NCBI GenBank assembly: GCA_002307215.1
Contig: DBTU01000039.1
Coordinates: forward strand, 12,041 to 76,040
Direction: 5' to 3'
Source: Lachnoclostridium sp. UBA1308
GTDB taxonomy: Bacteria; Bacillota; Clostridia; Lachnospirales; Lachnospiraceae
Length of the DNA stretch: 64,000 bases
Both the position numbers and the translations under genes were made by a program. Position 1 is the stretch's first letter, and each line of letters begins with the position of its first letter. The notes under the pieces were generated by a model. It saw only the letters and a program-made list of their open reading frames with translations. It searched no databases and was not told where the DNA came from. Shown here one piece after another: positions 18,108-26,300 of this stretch.

Positions 18108-19775
18108 ATGTTAATGAAAAGTAAAAGAATTAAATCATTAATCAGTCTATTGCTAGTACTTGTTGTCGGAGTCTCACTTGTAGGCTGCGGTAGTAAAGAT
18201 CCCAAAGGGGGTAATGAAGGTACGACAGTTACCGGAGCAGCATCCGATAATACCTCGAATAAGGAGAAGGTTGTAAATATTGGTGTTACCGATACATTAA
18301 AAACGTTAAATCCGTTATTAATAGATGCGGGTGAAGTTAATAAATATTCAACCGGTATGATGTTCCTGCCACTTGTGGACTTGGGACCGGATCTCAGCTT
18401 TGAACCTATGCTTGCTGATTCCATAACAACGGAGGACAATATTAATTTTAAGGTACATATTGATGATGCGGCTACCTGGTCTGACGGAACACCGATTACA
18501 GCAGATGATGTGGTATTTACAGCACTTCGCATAGCAAGTCCGTTGGTTGCCAATCCGAGCTTAATGTATTATGCCTTTGAAGGTGTTGGTGATGATGGTT
18601 TTGTTGCGGAAGGAGCCACCAGTATATCAGGTATTGTTGCCACTGATGACAAGACAGTTCAATTTACGACGAAGAGTCCGATGGCATTAACTACCTTTGA
18701 GAATACCTACGCGCGTTATTTACTGACCCTTCCGAAGCACATTCTTGAAAATGTAGCAGAAGCAGACCTTGCTACCTATGATTGGTTTAATCATCCGGAT
18801 GTAGTCAGCGGACCATTTGTTGTTAGTGATTTTGATGTTAATCATTTCATTTCCTATACAAAAAATGAAAATTACTGGAGAGGTAAGGTTAATATTGATA
18901 AATTAAATATTAAGATTGTTACCGGAAGTCAGTTATATGCAGGATTACAGTCAGGAGAAATTGATTTTATTCAGCAGACCACAGGTGTAATACCGCAAGA
19001 GGATTATGCTAATGTAGAAGCACTTGATAATATCAATGCTGTATATGGTGAACCGGTTACGAATCAGTCGGTATTCTTCCAGACCGCAAACGATGCAGTA
19101 TCCGATCCCAGAGTACGACAAGCGATTCTCTATGCAATTGATAGAAATCAGTTAGTAAGCGGTTTGTTAAATGGTAAAGGTGAGGTTGTAGATGGATTCT
19201 TGTCCTCTGCTGGTCCCTTCTATGATTCTTCTTTAGTACCGACAGAATATAATCCGGATAAAGCAAAGCAATTACTGGCAGATGCTGGATGGGATGGAAG
19301 CAAGACCTTACGTTTTTATGTAAATTCCGGAGATACAACATTTGTAAACGGTGCCAGTGCAATAGTAGCAGAGCTGCTAGAGGTTGGTATTAAGGTAGAG
19401 ATGCACACCGTTGACTTTGCAACATTGATGACAGTAGTGGGAACAACGGACTATGATTTATTGGCAGTTCAGTATACCTATGCACCGATCGATCCATACC
19501 CCGATGTAAATTGGTTGCTTAGTGGTGAAGGAAGCTGGACCGGCTATTCTAATCCGGATATTACCGATGCACTCGCAAAAACTCAGCAGACCAGCGATGT
19601 TAATGAGATTAAGGGTTATTATTTAACAGTGGATCAAAAGGTACAGCAGGACGTTCCTATGTTCTCGGCTTATATAATTAAAGCTCTGGGAGCAGTAAGC
19701 AAAAGACTTGTGAATGCAACCCCGTCGGTATATGGTTCCTTTAATCATATTGAAAATTGGGATGTAACGGAGTAA
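18108..19775 (+). CDS. Oligopeptide ABC importer, substrate-binding lipoprotein
   Basis: 555 residues, SBP family 5 (OppA/DppA). The lipoprotein signal ends in LVGC with Cys27, so it is anchored outside the membrane. Family landmarks: VVNIGVTDTLKTLNPLLIDAG, LADSITTEDNINFKVHIDDAATWSDGTPITADDVVFT, NENYWRGKVNIDKLNIKIV, DPRVRQAILYAIDRNQLV. These proteins bind di- or oligopeptides, sometimes nickel or opines; substrate unknown. The ATG at 18108 has AAAGGAG. It is separated from the ATPase genes by a terminator and a large palindrome, which would give more binding protein than membrane components. Confidence 0.93.
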   Translation: MLMKSKRIKSLISLLLVLVVGVSLVGCGSKDPKGGNEGTTVTGAASDNTSNKEKVVNIGVTDTLKTLNPLLIDAGEVNKYSTGMMFLPLVDLGPDLSFEPMLADSITTEDNINFKVHIDDAATWSDGTPITADDVVFTALRIASPLVANPSLMYYAFEGVGDDGFVAEGATSISGIVATDDKTVQFTTKSPMALTTFENTYARYLLTLPKHILENVAEADLATYDWFNHPDVVSGPFVVSDFDVNHFISYTKNENYWRGKVNIDKLNIKIVTGSQLYAGLQSGEIDFIQQTTGVIPQEDYANVEALDNINAVYGEPVTNQSVFFQTANDAVSDPRVRQAILYAIDRNQLVSGLLNGKGEVVDGFLSSAGPFYDSSLVPTEYNPDKAKQLLADAGWDGSKTLRFYVNSGDTTFVNGASAIVAELLEVGIKVEMHTVDFATLMTVVGTTDYDLLAVQYTYAPIDPYPDVNWLLSGEGSWTGYSNPDITDALAKTQQTSDVNEIKGYYLTVDQKVQQDVPMFSAYIIKALGAVSKRLVNATPSVYGSFNHIENWDVTE

Positions 19776-19805
19776 AATGTAATATAGCTTTAGAATTCTA
19801 TGGTA

Positions 19806-19853
19806 TGCAAAATGATGAAGCAATGGTTGGCTTCATCATTTTGCAATTTTTAT
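19806..19853 (+). terminator. Terminator after the binding-protein gene
   Basis: Perfect stem TGCAAAATGATGAAGC / GCTTCATCATTTTGCA followed by ATTTTTAT. Read-through would be needed for the rest of the operon unless a further promoter exists. Confidence 0.8.
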
Positions 19854-19866
19854 ATCTTATGATTAA

Positions 19867-20127
19867 CCCGACAAAAGGCTGTATTATTTGTATCGCACGT
19901 CAATTTGCACAATTCAGTTTCCTATTGCGTGATACAAAACATAGTTCGAACGCAACACGCTTCCGCTTGGATGAAGTACGTAGTGGTACATAAGGTCCTA
20001 AAATACAGGACCTAAGTACCAACGACTTCATACAGTTGCTTATCAAACTATGTTTTGTGTCACGCTGAATCTTTATGATATATGTGCAAATTGACGAAGC
20101 CAAGTTTACAGGAAGCCTTTTGACGGG
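19867..20127. repeat. 261-bp nested inverted repeat inside the importer operon
   Basis: Successive arms pair across the whole element: CCCGACAAAAGGCT with AGCCTTTTGACGGG, GTCAATTTGCACA with TGTGCAAATTGAC, GCGTGATACAAAACATAGTT with AACTATGTTTTGTGTCACGC, ATGAAGT with ACTTCAT, and a central hairpin TAAGGTCCT / AGGACCTAA. Weak frames through it are by-products of the repeat. It has MITE-like or attenuator-like form. Confidence 0.75.
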
Positions 20128-20169
20128 ATAATTATCTTATATACTTGAGACGAGGATAGGAGTGGATGT

Positions 20170-21174
20170 ATGTCACATTTGCTGGAAATATCTAATTTAA
20201 AAACAGTTTTCGATGGCGATATGGGAAAGACAATTAGCGTTGATGACATTAATTTTCATGTGAATGAGGGTGAGACCCTCTGTATTGTCGGAGAATCGGG
20301 CTGTGGTAAAAGTGTCACCTCACTCTCAATTATGAGACTACTTAGTCGCGGCGGGGAAGTTGTTCAGGGACAGATTTTATTTGAAGGTAAGAATTTACTG
20401 GAAATGTCTGATAAAGAATTGGACGAAATAAGAGGCAACAAGCTCACGATGATATTCCAGGATGCGTTATCTTCCCTAAACCCTGTATTTACAATTGGCA
20501 ATCAACTGATGGAAAGTATAAGGTCGCATCTGAAGATAAAGAAGAAGGAAGCAAGACTTAGAGCAATTGAGCTGCTGAAAAAGGTTGGACTTGCGGAGCC
20601 CGAGAAAATGCTAAGGAAGTATCCGGTTACATTATCCGGTGGTATGCGTCAGAGAGTTATGATTGCGATGGCGTTATCTTGTAATCCGAGATTGTTGATT
20701 GCGGATGAACCGACCACTGCATTGGATGTTACGATACAGGCACAGATCATGAAGCTTATGCGGGATTTGCAAAGTGAACTTTCCATGTCAATTGTACTGA
20801 TTACACATGATATCGGTATCGTGGCGGAGATGGCGGACAGAGTATTGGTTATGTATGCCGGACAGGTGGTTGAGGAAGCTAATGTGATGGATTTGTTCTA
20901 TCGGCCGGCACATCCGTATACGCAAGCCTTACTGCAGACAGTACCTAATATATTAGATGGAGCTGACAGAAAGTTGGAATCAATCCCGGGTATCGTACCG
21001 GAACATTATCAGGATATCTATGGATGTCGCTTTGCAGGCAGATGCCCTTATCGGGAAGAAGCTTGTGGAAAACCGCAGGAGTTCATTTTGGTGGAAGCAG
21101 AGCATTACTCCAGATGTCATTTGGCGAAGCAGTTACAGAAGCAATTACATAAAGAGGAGGTGCAAATCGGATGA
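20170..21174 (+). CDS. Oligopeptide importer ATPase, OppD/DppD type
   Basis: 334 residues. Walker A GESGCGKSVTS, signature LSGGMRQRVMIAMAL, Walker B RLLIADEPTTALD, H-loop LITHD. The C-terminal extension contains CRFAGRCPYREEACGKPQEF with the Cys residues that hold a [4Fe-4S] cluster in peptide-importer ATPases. It pairs with the OppF-type ATPase to power import on the cytoplasmic face. GAGGATAGGAG precedes the ATG. Its stop overlaps the next start by 4 bp. Confidence 0.94.
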   Translation: MSHLLEISNLKTVFDGDMGKTISVDDINFHVNEGETLCIVGESGCGKSVTSLSIMRLLSRGGEVVQGQILFEGKNLLEMSDKELDEIRGNKLTMIFQDALSSLNPVFTIGNQLMESIRSHLKIKKKEARLRAIELLKKVGLAEPEKMLRKYPVTLSGGMRQRVMIAMALSCNPRLLIADEPTTALDVTIQAQIMKLMRDLQSELSMSIVLITHDIGIVAEMADRVLVMYAGQVVEEANVMDLFYRPAHPYTQALLQTVPNILDGADRKLESIPGIVPEHYQDIYGCRFAGRCPYREEACGKPQEFILVEAEHYSRCHLAKQLQKQLHKEEVQIG

Positions 21175-22190
21175 TTTCATCAGACTCAGATAATAATTTA
21201 CTTCTTGAAGTGAGAGATTTAAAAAAATACTATCCTATGAAGGCAGGATTGATAACACATACTGTTGCAAACATCAAGGCTGTTGATGATGTGAGCTTTG
21301 GCATTCATAAGGGAGAGACACTTGGGCTCGTAGGTGAATCCGGTTGTGGTAAATCCACCATCGGAAAATTGATTGTATCACTGGAGAAACCCTCTGAAGG
21401 TTCAATTCTTTATAAGGGACAGGATTTGGCAAAATTGTCACAGGGACAAATGAGGAAAATTCGAACCCAGCTTCAAATGGTATTTCAAGATTCCTATACC
21501 TCACTTAACCCGCGAAAACATATCTTCGAAATTCTTGCAGTTCCTATGATTTATCATGGGATTACATCAAAAAAGGATGCAGAAGATGAAGTTAATCGAC
21601 TACTGGATCTGGTTGGATTGCCGGGGAACAGCAAGGGAAGGTATCCGCATGAATTTTCGGGTGGACAAAGGCAGAGACTAAGTATCGCAAAAGCATTGTC
21701 CTTGAATCCGGAATTGATTGTCTGCGATGAACCGGTCAGTGCTCTTGATGTATCCATACAGGCGCAGATTTTGAACCTGCTGCGCGATTTACAAAAGGAA
21801 TTAAATCTTACCTGTTTATTTATTGGACATGGTCTTGGAGCTGTGAATTATGTCAGTGACAGAATTGCGGTTATGTACCTTGGCAAGATTGTTGAGATAG
21901 CAAATGCAAAAGATCTTTTTACCAATCCCATCCACCCTTATACACGTGCTATTTGTGATGCCGCACCCGTTCCGCATCCGTTAATAAAAAAGAAAGATGC
22001 CATCATTTTGCAGGGAGAAATCGGATCGAATGTCAATCCTCCTTCCGGTTGTCGTTTTTCTCCAAGATGTAAATTTGCAATCGATTCTTGCAAGTCGACA
22101 GATCAAATACTACGACCAACCCAGGAAGGAAGCCTCCATCTTGTGGCATGTGATGTTATGGTTGGGCAGAATGGAGGGGTGCAAGCGTGA
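21171..22190 (+). CDS. Oligopeptide importer ATPase, OppF/DppF type
   Basis: 339 residues. Walker A GESGCGKSTIG, signature FSGGQRQRLSIAKAL, Walker B ELIVCDEPVSALD. The H-loop reads LFIGHGLGAVNYVSDR: the usual HD after the switch His is HG, a small deviation. The C-terminal Cys pattern GCRFSPRCKFAIDSC is present. It forms the ATPase heterodimer with the preceding protein. It overlaps both neighbours by 4 bp, so translation is coupled. Confidence 0.93.
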   Translation: MISSDSDNNLLLEVRDLKKYYPMKAGLITHTVANIKAVDDVSFGIHKGETLGLVGESGCGKSTIGKLIVSLEKPSEGSILYKGQDLAKLSQGQMRKIRTQLQMVFQDSYTSLNPRKHIFEILAVPMIYHGITSKKDAEDEVNRLLDLVGLPGNSKGRYPHEFSGGQRQRLSIAKALSLNPELIVCDEPVSALDVSIQAQILNLLRDLQKELNLTCLFIGHGLGAVNYVSDRIAVMYLGKIVEIANAKDLFTNPIHPYTRAICDAAPVPHPLIKKKDAIILQGEIGSNVNPPSGCRFSPRCKFAIDSCKSTDQILRPTQEGSLHLVACDVMVGQNGGVQA

Positions 22191-23134
22191 TAAAATATAT
22201 AATAAAACGTATATTGGTTGCATTGCCGGTACTTGTTGGGATTACTATCGTTGACTATGCTATTATGTGTGCAGCGGGAAGCCCGCTGGCAATGCTTAAG
22301 GGACCTCGTGTGTCGGAAGCGGCAGTGGCAGCGAAGGCAATCACGCTTGGACTGGATCAGCCTGTTTATGTTCAATATTTTGTCTGGCTGAAACAGTTAT
22401 TGCATGGGAACTTGGGGTATTCCATTAAGAATTATCAACCCGTGGGATCGATGATCGCTACACATCTGGGACCCACCCTATTACTAATGGGAGTCTCACT
22501 GTTGGTAAGTATTATGATAGCAGTACCGGCAGGTATCTTTAGTGCAACACATCAATATTCAAAAAGGGACTATACCGTTGTTACCTTATCCTTTGTCGGT
22601 ACAAGTATACCGGGTTTCTTTCTTTCACTATTGCTGGTGTATTTGTTCACGGTGAAGCTTGGATGGTTGCCTTCCAGTGGAATGAGCTCTCTGGGCACAG
22701 GAGGAGGTTTCTTTGATATTGCAAAACATATGATAATGCCGGTTATTGTATTGGCAACCTCAATGGCCGGAACGAATATCAGATATATCAGAAGTGCGGT
22801 GCTTGAGATACTACAGCAAGATTACCTTCGTACGGCCCGCGCCAAGGGTATCGGTAACTTCAAGGTGATTAATAAGCATGCCCTGCGTAATGCTTTGATT
22901 CCGATTGTAACAGTTATGGGAATGGAAATACCGGTATTATTCGGAGGTGCTGTTATTGTGGAACAGATTTTCTCGTGGCCGGGACTTGGGCTTGTGGCAA
23001 TGAGTGCGATTACGAATCGTGATTACCCGGTAATCATGGGAGTATGTCTATTATCAGCGATAGTGGTGTTGGCAGCAAATTTGATTACAGATATTTTGTA
23101 TGCGATTGTTGATCCTACGATTCAATACAAATAG
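22187..23134 (+). CDS. Oligopeptide importer permease, OppB/DppB type
   Basis: 315 residues with about six membrane helices. N-terminal KYIIKRILVALPVLVGITIVDY is typical of DppB/OppB. The EAA loop that docks the ATPase is RTARAKGIGNFKVINKHALRNALIPIV. It starts at GTG 22187 overlapping the previous stop by 4 bp. Confidence 0.94.
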   Translation: MIKYIIKRILVALPVLVGITIVDYAIMCAAGSPLAMLKGPRVSEAAVAAKAITLGLDQPVYVQYFVWLKQLLHGNLGYSIKNYQPVGSMIATHLGPTLLLMGVSLLVSIMIAVPAGIFSATHQYSKRDYTVVTLSFVGTSIPGFFLSLLLVYLFTVKLGWLPSSGMSSLGTGGGFFDIAKHMIMPVIVLATSMAGTNIRYIRSAVLEILQQDYLRTARAKGIGNFKVINKHALRNALIPIVTVMGMEIPVLFGGAVIVEQIFSWPGLGLVAMSAITNRDYPVIMGVCLLSAIVVLAANLITDILYAIVDPTIQYK

Positions 23135-23150
23135 CGGGAGGTACGTAAGG

Positions 23151-24026
23151 ATGAAGCAGAATAGGATAGAGGGCGAGAGATATTTGCAAACGGTATGGCG
23201 CCGTTTCAGGCGGCATAAATTAGCACTGTTCAGCCTGACTGTGCTTACAATAATTGTACTGGCAGCATTACTTGCGCCAATCATAGCACCGTATGCTCCG
23301 GATAAACTTGTTGGAACTTTCAGCGGGAGACCAAACAGTAAGAACTGGTTGGGAACGGACCAGATCGGCCGCGACGTCTTAAGCAGACTATTATATGCTA
23401 CAAGAATATCACTTCTGGTTGGAGTACTTGCAACTGCGATTTCTACATTGATTGGTGTGGTTCTCGGTCTGATATCAGGATACTTTGGTGGTGTGATTGA
23501 TATGATTATCATGCGTTTTACGGATATGGTAATGTCTTTTCCGTATATTCTACTTGTCTTAGTTGCAGCTTCTATTTTTCAGCCGGGACTGTGGAACATT
23601 ATAATAATTCTTGGATTTGTTGACTGGCCCGGAATTGCGAGGCTTGTACGAGGAAATGTTCTAAGCCTCCGTGAAACAAATTTTGTAAAAGGAAATATAA
23701 TAGCAGGTATGCCTAACAGGCATATATTATTATCAGAAATATTACCGAATACAATTGCTCCGATATTAGTCTATGGGACCTCTGTAATAGCGCTTTCCAT
23801 GCTTGATGAAGCCGCTCTAAGCTTTCTTGGAATGGGCATTCAACCACCGACCGCAAGCCTTGGAAATATGCTGAACGGTGCGCAGTCACTCACTATTTTA
23901 ACCTCCAAGCCATGGCTTTGGATTCCGGCCGGTGCCTTGATTGTAATTTTAGTTATGTCGATCAGCTTTATCGGAGATGCACTCAGAGACGCAGTTGATC
24001 CAACCTCTCGAGGCGGTAAGAAGTAA
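23151..24026 (+). CDS. Oligopeptide importer permease, OppC/DppC type
   Basis: 291 residues. The N-terminal WRRFRRHKLALFSLTVLTIIVLAALLAPIIAPY and NWLGTDQIGRDVLSRLLYATRISLLVG are diagnostic of OppC/DppC. The EAA loop is near KGNIIAGMPNRHILLSEILPNTIAPILV. It pairs with the OppB-type permease to form the channel. The ATG at 23151 follows GGGAGG after a short gap; an upstream in-frame start at 23100 is inside the previous gene. Last gene of the operon. Confidence 0.94.
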   Translation: MKQNRIEGERYLQTVWRRFRRHKLALFSLTVLTIIVLAALLAPIIAPYAPDKLVGTFSGRPNSKNWLGTDQIGRDVLSRLLYATRISLLVGVLATAISTLIGVVLGLISGYFGGVIDMIIMRFTDMVMSFPYILLVLVAASIFQPGLWNIIIILGFVDWPGIARLVRGNVLSLRETNFVKGNIIAGMPNRHILLSEILPNTIAPILVYGTSVIALSMLDEAALSFLGMGIQPPTASLGNMLNGAQSLTILTSKPWLWIPAGALIVILVMSISFIGDALRDAVDPTSRGGKK

Positions 24027-24039
24027 TAAAATGAATGTC

Positions 24040-24142
24040 AAAAGTCGCTTTTAGGATATGCCATGGACAGCCGTCGTCAGCCGGTCTGCCCGCATGAATT
24101 TAGATACAACGATATCCATACTTTACTTACTTTTCGACTTTT
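24040..24142 (+). repeat. Structured intergenic repeat, copy 2, in a larger palindrome
   Basis: The 53-nt core (24063-24115) matches 17830-17882. Here it sits inside nested arms: AAAAGTCG (24040) with CGACTTTT (24135), and GGATAT (24054) with ATATCC (24112). It lies 14 bp after the permease stop, where it could act as a 3' stem-loop or be a mobile palindrome. Confidence 0.7.
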
Positions 24143-24301
24143 AACGATTGAATCATACACCTTTATTTATTAGTGTTAAGGCTATGAAAGGGACTTTCCC
24201 GCGACCTCCACAACATGGTCTCTCATACAGTGTATTATAGGGAGTATGTGGAGCCTCTCGTATTTTATAAAGGCAATTAGCAACAGCCTTTATATTTTTG
24301 C

Positions 24302-24348
24302 TTGCAATTCTAACGACTGTTAGGTATAATGCGACTAACAGATGTTAG
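24302..24348 (+). promoter_or_regulatory. tetR promoter with two dyad operators
   Basis: -35 TTGCAA (24302-24307), 17-bp spacer, -10 TATAAT (24325-24330). Two similar dyads, CTAACGACTGTTAG (24310-24323) and CTAACAGATGTTAG (24335-24348), occupy the spacer and the start-site region. This is the expected arrangement for autorepression by the TetR product. Confidence 0.7.
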
Positions 24349-24368
24349 GTAAAGATTGGAGGGATTGG

Positions 24369-25043
24369 ATGAAAGAAAAAAGAAGCATGATTGAGAAAAG
24401 TACTACAAAGGAAAAGAAAAGTACTACAAAAGAAAAGAGTAGTACAAAAGAGATAATAGAGCAGGTTGCGTTAGAGCTGTTTTCTAAAAAAGGCTATAAA
24501 GCCGTATCGATACGTGACATAGGGAAACAGGTAGGAATCAAGGAAAGTTCAATCTACTATCACTTTGTAAACAAACAAGCGATTATGGACTCGTTATTAC
24601 AAAAAATTGATATTCATATCGAGCGAATGAAAGACAATTTTGAAACAGAGTTTGTTAAGATTAATGATATTCCGGAAGCTGCAATGTGTGAAGTTGCAAT
24701 TGGTATTATGAAGTATTATTTTATGAATCCCTATGTATATAAGATGTTATCGGTTCTGTCAATCGAGCAGATGTCAGACAAGAAAGCTTATGAAACATAT
24801 CAAAGACTGGTATTTGAAGTGCCTCTTTTGCAGCAGGAGAGGGTTTTTAAAGTGATGATAGAAAAAGGCTGTGTGAAACCAAATAATCCAAGAGTGCTGG
24901 CACAGGAATATTATGCAGTAATCTATTTCGCATTTCAAAAAAACTGCGTTGGTTATGAGGTAACCGAGGAAAAAATAAATATAGCATGTGAAGAGATTCG
25001 TAATAATGTGGGAGACATTTACAGAAAGATGGTAATAATATGA
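24369..25043 (+). CDS. TetR-family transcriptional regulator
   Basis: 224 residues. After a Lys/Thr-rich 25-residue tail comes the TetR HTH: IIEQVALELFSKKGYKAVSIRDIGKQVGIKESSIYYHFVNKQAIMDSL. The C-terminal ligand and dimer domain has no recognised subtype. The ATG at 24369 follows GGAGG; an in-frame ATG at 24342 overlaps an operator and lacks a ribosome-binding site. The N-terminal tail contains repeated STTKEK/SSTKE units, encoded by a short direct repeat. It is co-transcribed with the hydrolase by a 4-bp overlap and is likely self-regulated. Confidence 0.9.
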   Translation: MKEKRSMIEKSTTKEKKSTTKEKSSTKEIIEQVALELFSKKGYKAVSIRDIGKQVGIKESSIYYHFVNKQAIMDSLLQKIDIHIERMKDNFETEFVKINDIPEAAMCEVAIGIMKYYFMNPYVYKMLSVLSIEQMSDKKAYETYQRLVFEVPLLQQERVFKVMIEKGCVKPNNPRVLAQEYYAVIYFAFQKNCVGYEVTEEKINIACEEIRNNVGDIYRKMVII

Positions 25044-25945
25044 AAGCATATCGAAGCAAAAAGGCTGGAGATAATATAATAAGAACTTATGATGAACTGT
25101 TAAAGCAATGGAAGGTGTCGGTAGAAGAGGTGATGGTGCCCACTACCTATGGCTCCACACATGTCATTATCACCGGAAAAGAAGATGGGAAACCGTTACT
25201 CATGTTTCATGGAGTAGGTGATGATTCTGCGCTAATGTGGATCTATAATGCAAAAACACTGGGAGAACAATTTAGGCTGTATGCAATAGATACCATCGGT
25301 GGACCCGGAAAAAGTATTATGGGAGAGATGTATAACAAAGACTTTGATGACGTGTTATGGATTGATGAGATAATTAATTATCTTGGCTTAGATAGGATAT
25401 CGGTGATGGGAGTATCCAATGGTGGCTATTTGGTTCAGCTGTATACGTTAAATAGACCGGAGAAAATCGATAAAGCAATTAGTCTTTCAGCCTCAGTTCC
25501 GGTTGGCAAGAGTGGAAATATGATGAAGACTATGATGAAAATATTTCTACCGGAGGCTTTATTTCCCACCACGGGAAATGTAAAGAAGCTTTTAAGAAAG
25601 CTATCAGGTAATCATGTTGAGGTTTTCATTGATAATAAAATGATACTGGAGCATTATTCGTGGTTATTAAAAGGCTTCAACAATATGGCCATGCGGTTTC
25701 ATAAGGTACATATGTTTACTGAGGAGGAAGTAGAACAGATTAAGAATAGAATATTTTATCTGGTTGGTCTTGAGGATCCTTTTGAGAAATTAGGCGGTGA
25801 GGATTTACTTAGAAATTATGGTATGAATGTAAGATTTTATGAAGGCGCTGGGCATGGCATAAATCATGAGCTTTCAGATGAAATTAATAAGATGATAATT
25901 CGTATCATGCTAGGGGAGATAAGTGATTTACGTGTAACTACTTAA
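25040..25945 (+). CDS. Alpha/beta-hydrolase
   Basis: 301 residues. Oxyanion region MFHGVGDDSALMW (residues ~54-66), nucleophile elbow GVSNGGYLVQL with the catalytic Ser near residue 127, an acid in VGLEDPFEKLG and the His in GAGHGINHEL. It is probably a cytosolic esterase or C-C hydrolase; the substrate may be the ligand controlling the adjacent TetR protein. It starts within the tetR stop (ATGA overlap) and is followed by a strong terminator. Confidence 0.88.
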   Translation: MKAYRSKKAGDNIIRTYDELLKQWKVSVEEVMVPTTYGSTHVIITGKEDGKPLLMFHGVGDDSALMWIYNAKTLGEQFRLYAIDTIGGPGKSIMGEMYNKDFDDVLWIDEIINYLGLDRISVMGVSNGGYLVQLYTLNRPEKIDKAISLSASVPVGKSGNMMKTMMKIFLPEALFPTTGNVKKLLRKLSGNHVEVFIDNKMILEHYSWLLKGFNNMAMRFHKVHMFTEEEVEQIKNRIFYLVGLEDPFEKLGGEDLLRNYGMNVRFYEGAGHGINHELSDEINKMIIRIMLGEISDLRVTT

Positions 25946-25973
25946 CGAAGATTTGTTACTGATGACATTAGGT

Positions 25974-26016
25974 GACTGCAGTTGTTGCAATTCGTGCAAT
26001 AACTGCAGTTTTTGTT
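25974..26016 (+). terminator. Terminator after the hydrolase gene
   Basis: Stem ACTGCAGTTGTTGCA / TGCAATAACTGCAGT followed by TTTTGTT. The remaining gap to 26300 holds a possible promoter (TTGACA at 26178, 17 bp, TAATTT at 26201) and nothing else that I can support. Confidence 0.85.
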
Positions 26017-26300
26017 GAGCTAATTAAAAATTGATAGGTATAAATAAGGAAGGTCGAAATGATGTCCTTTCAACCTCACAGCGTATTAAGAATGATTGAA
26101 AAATGGCTCAAATGTTATTAGGAATATAACATGGATTTTACAAAACAAAAACATGAACTGGGTGGAACGCTATATTATTGACAGATATAATAAAAATGAG
26201 TAATTTCTTAAATTCTTATAAGTGATAGGAAGAGACAAGCAATGAGCTCTTGATAACTAAAGAATAGGTGATCTTTTGAAAGGAAAAGGAGAAATAAAGT

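Noticed and set aside
18108..18553. 200-codon minus-strand frame over the peptide-binding protein start
   Set aside because: It is antisense to a clear lipoprotein gene and has no start signals or recognisable domain.
19900..20103. Small frames inside the nested palindrome as transposase remnants
   Set aside because: They mirror each other because of the inverted repeat and show no transposase motif.
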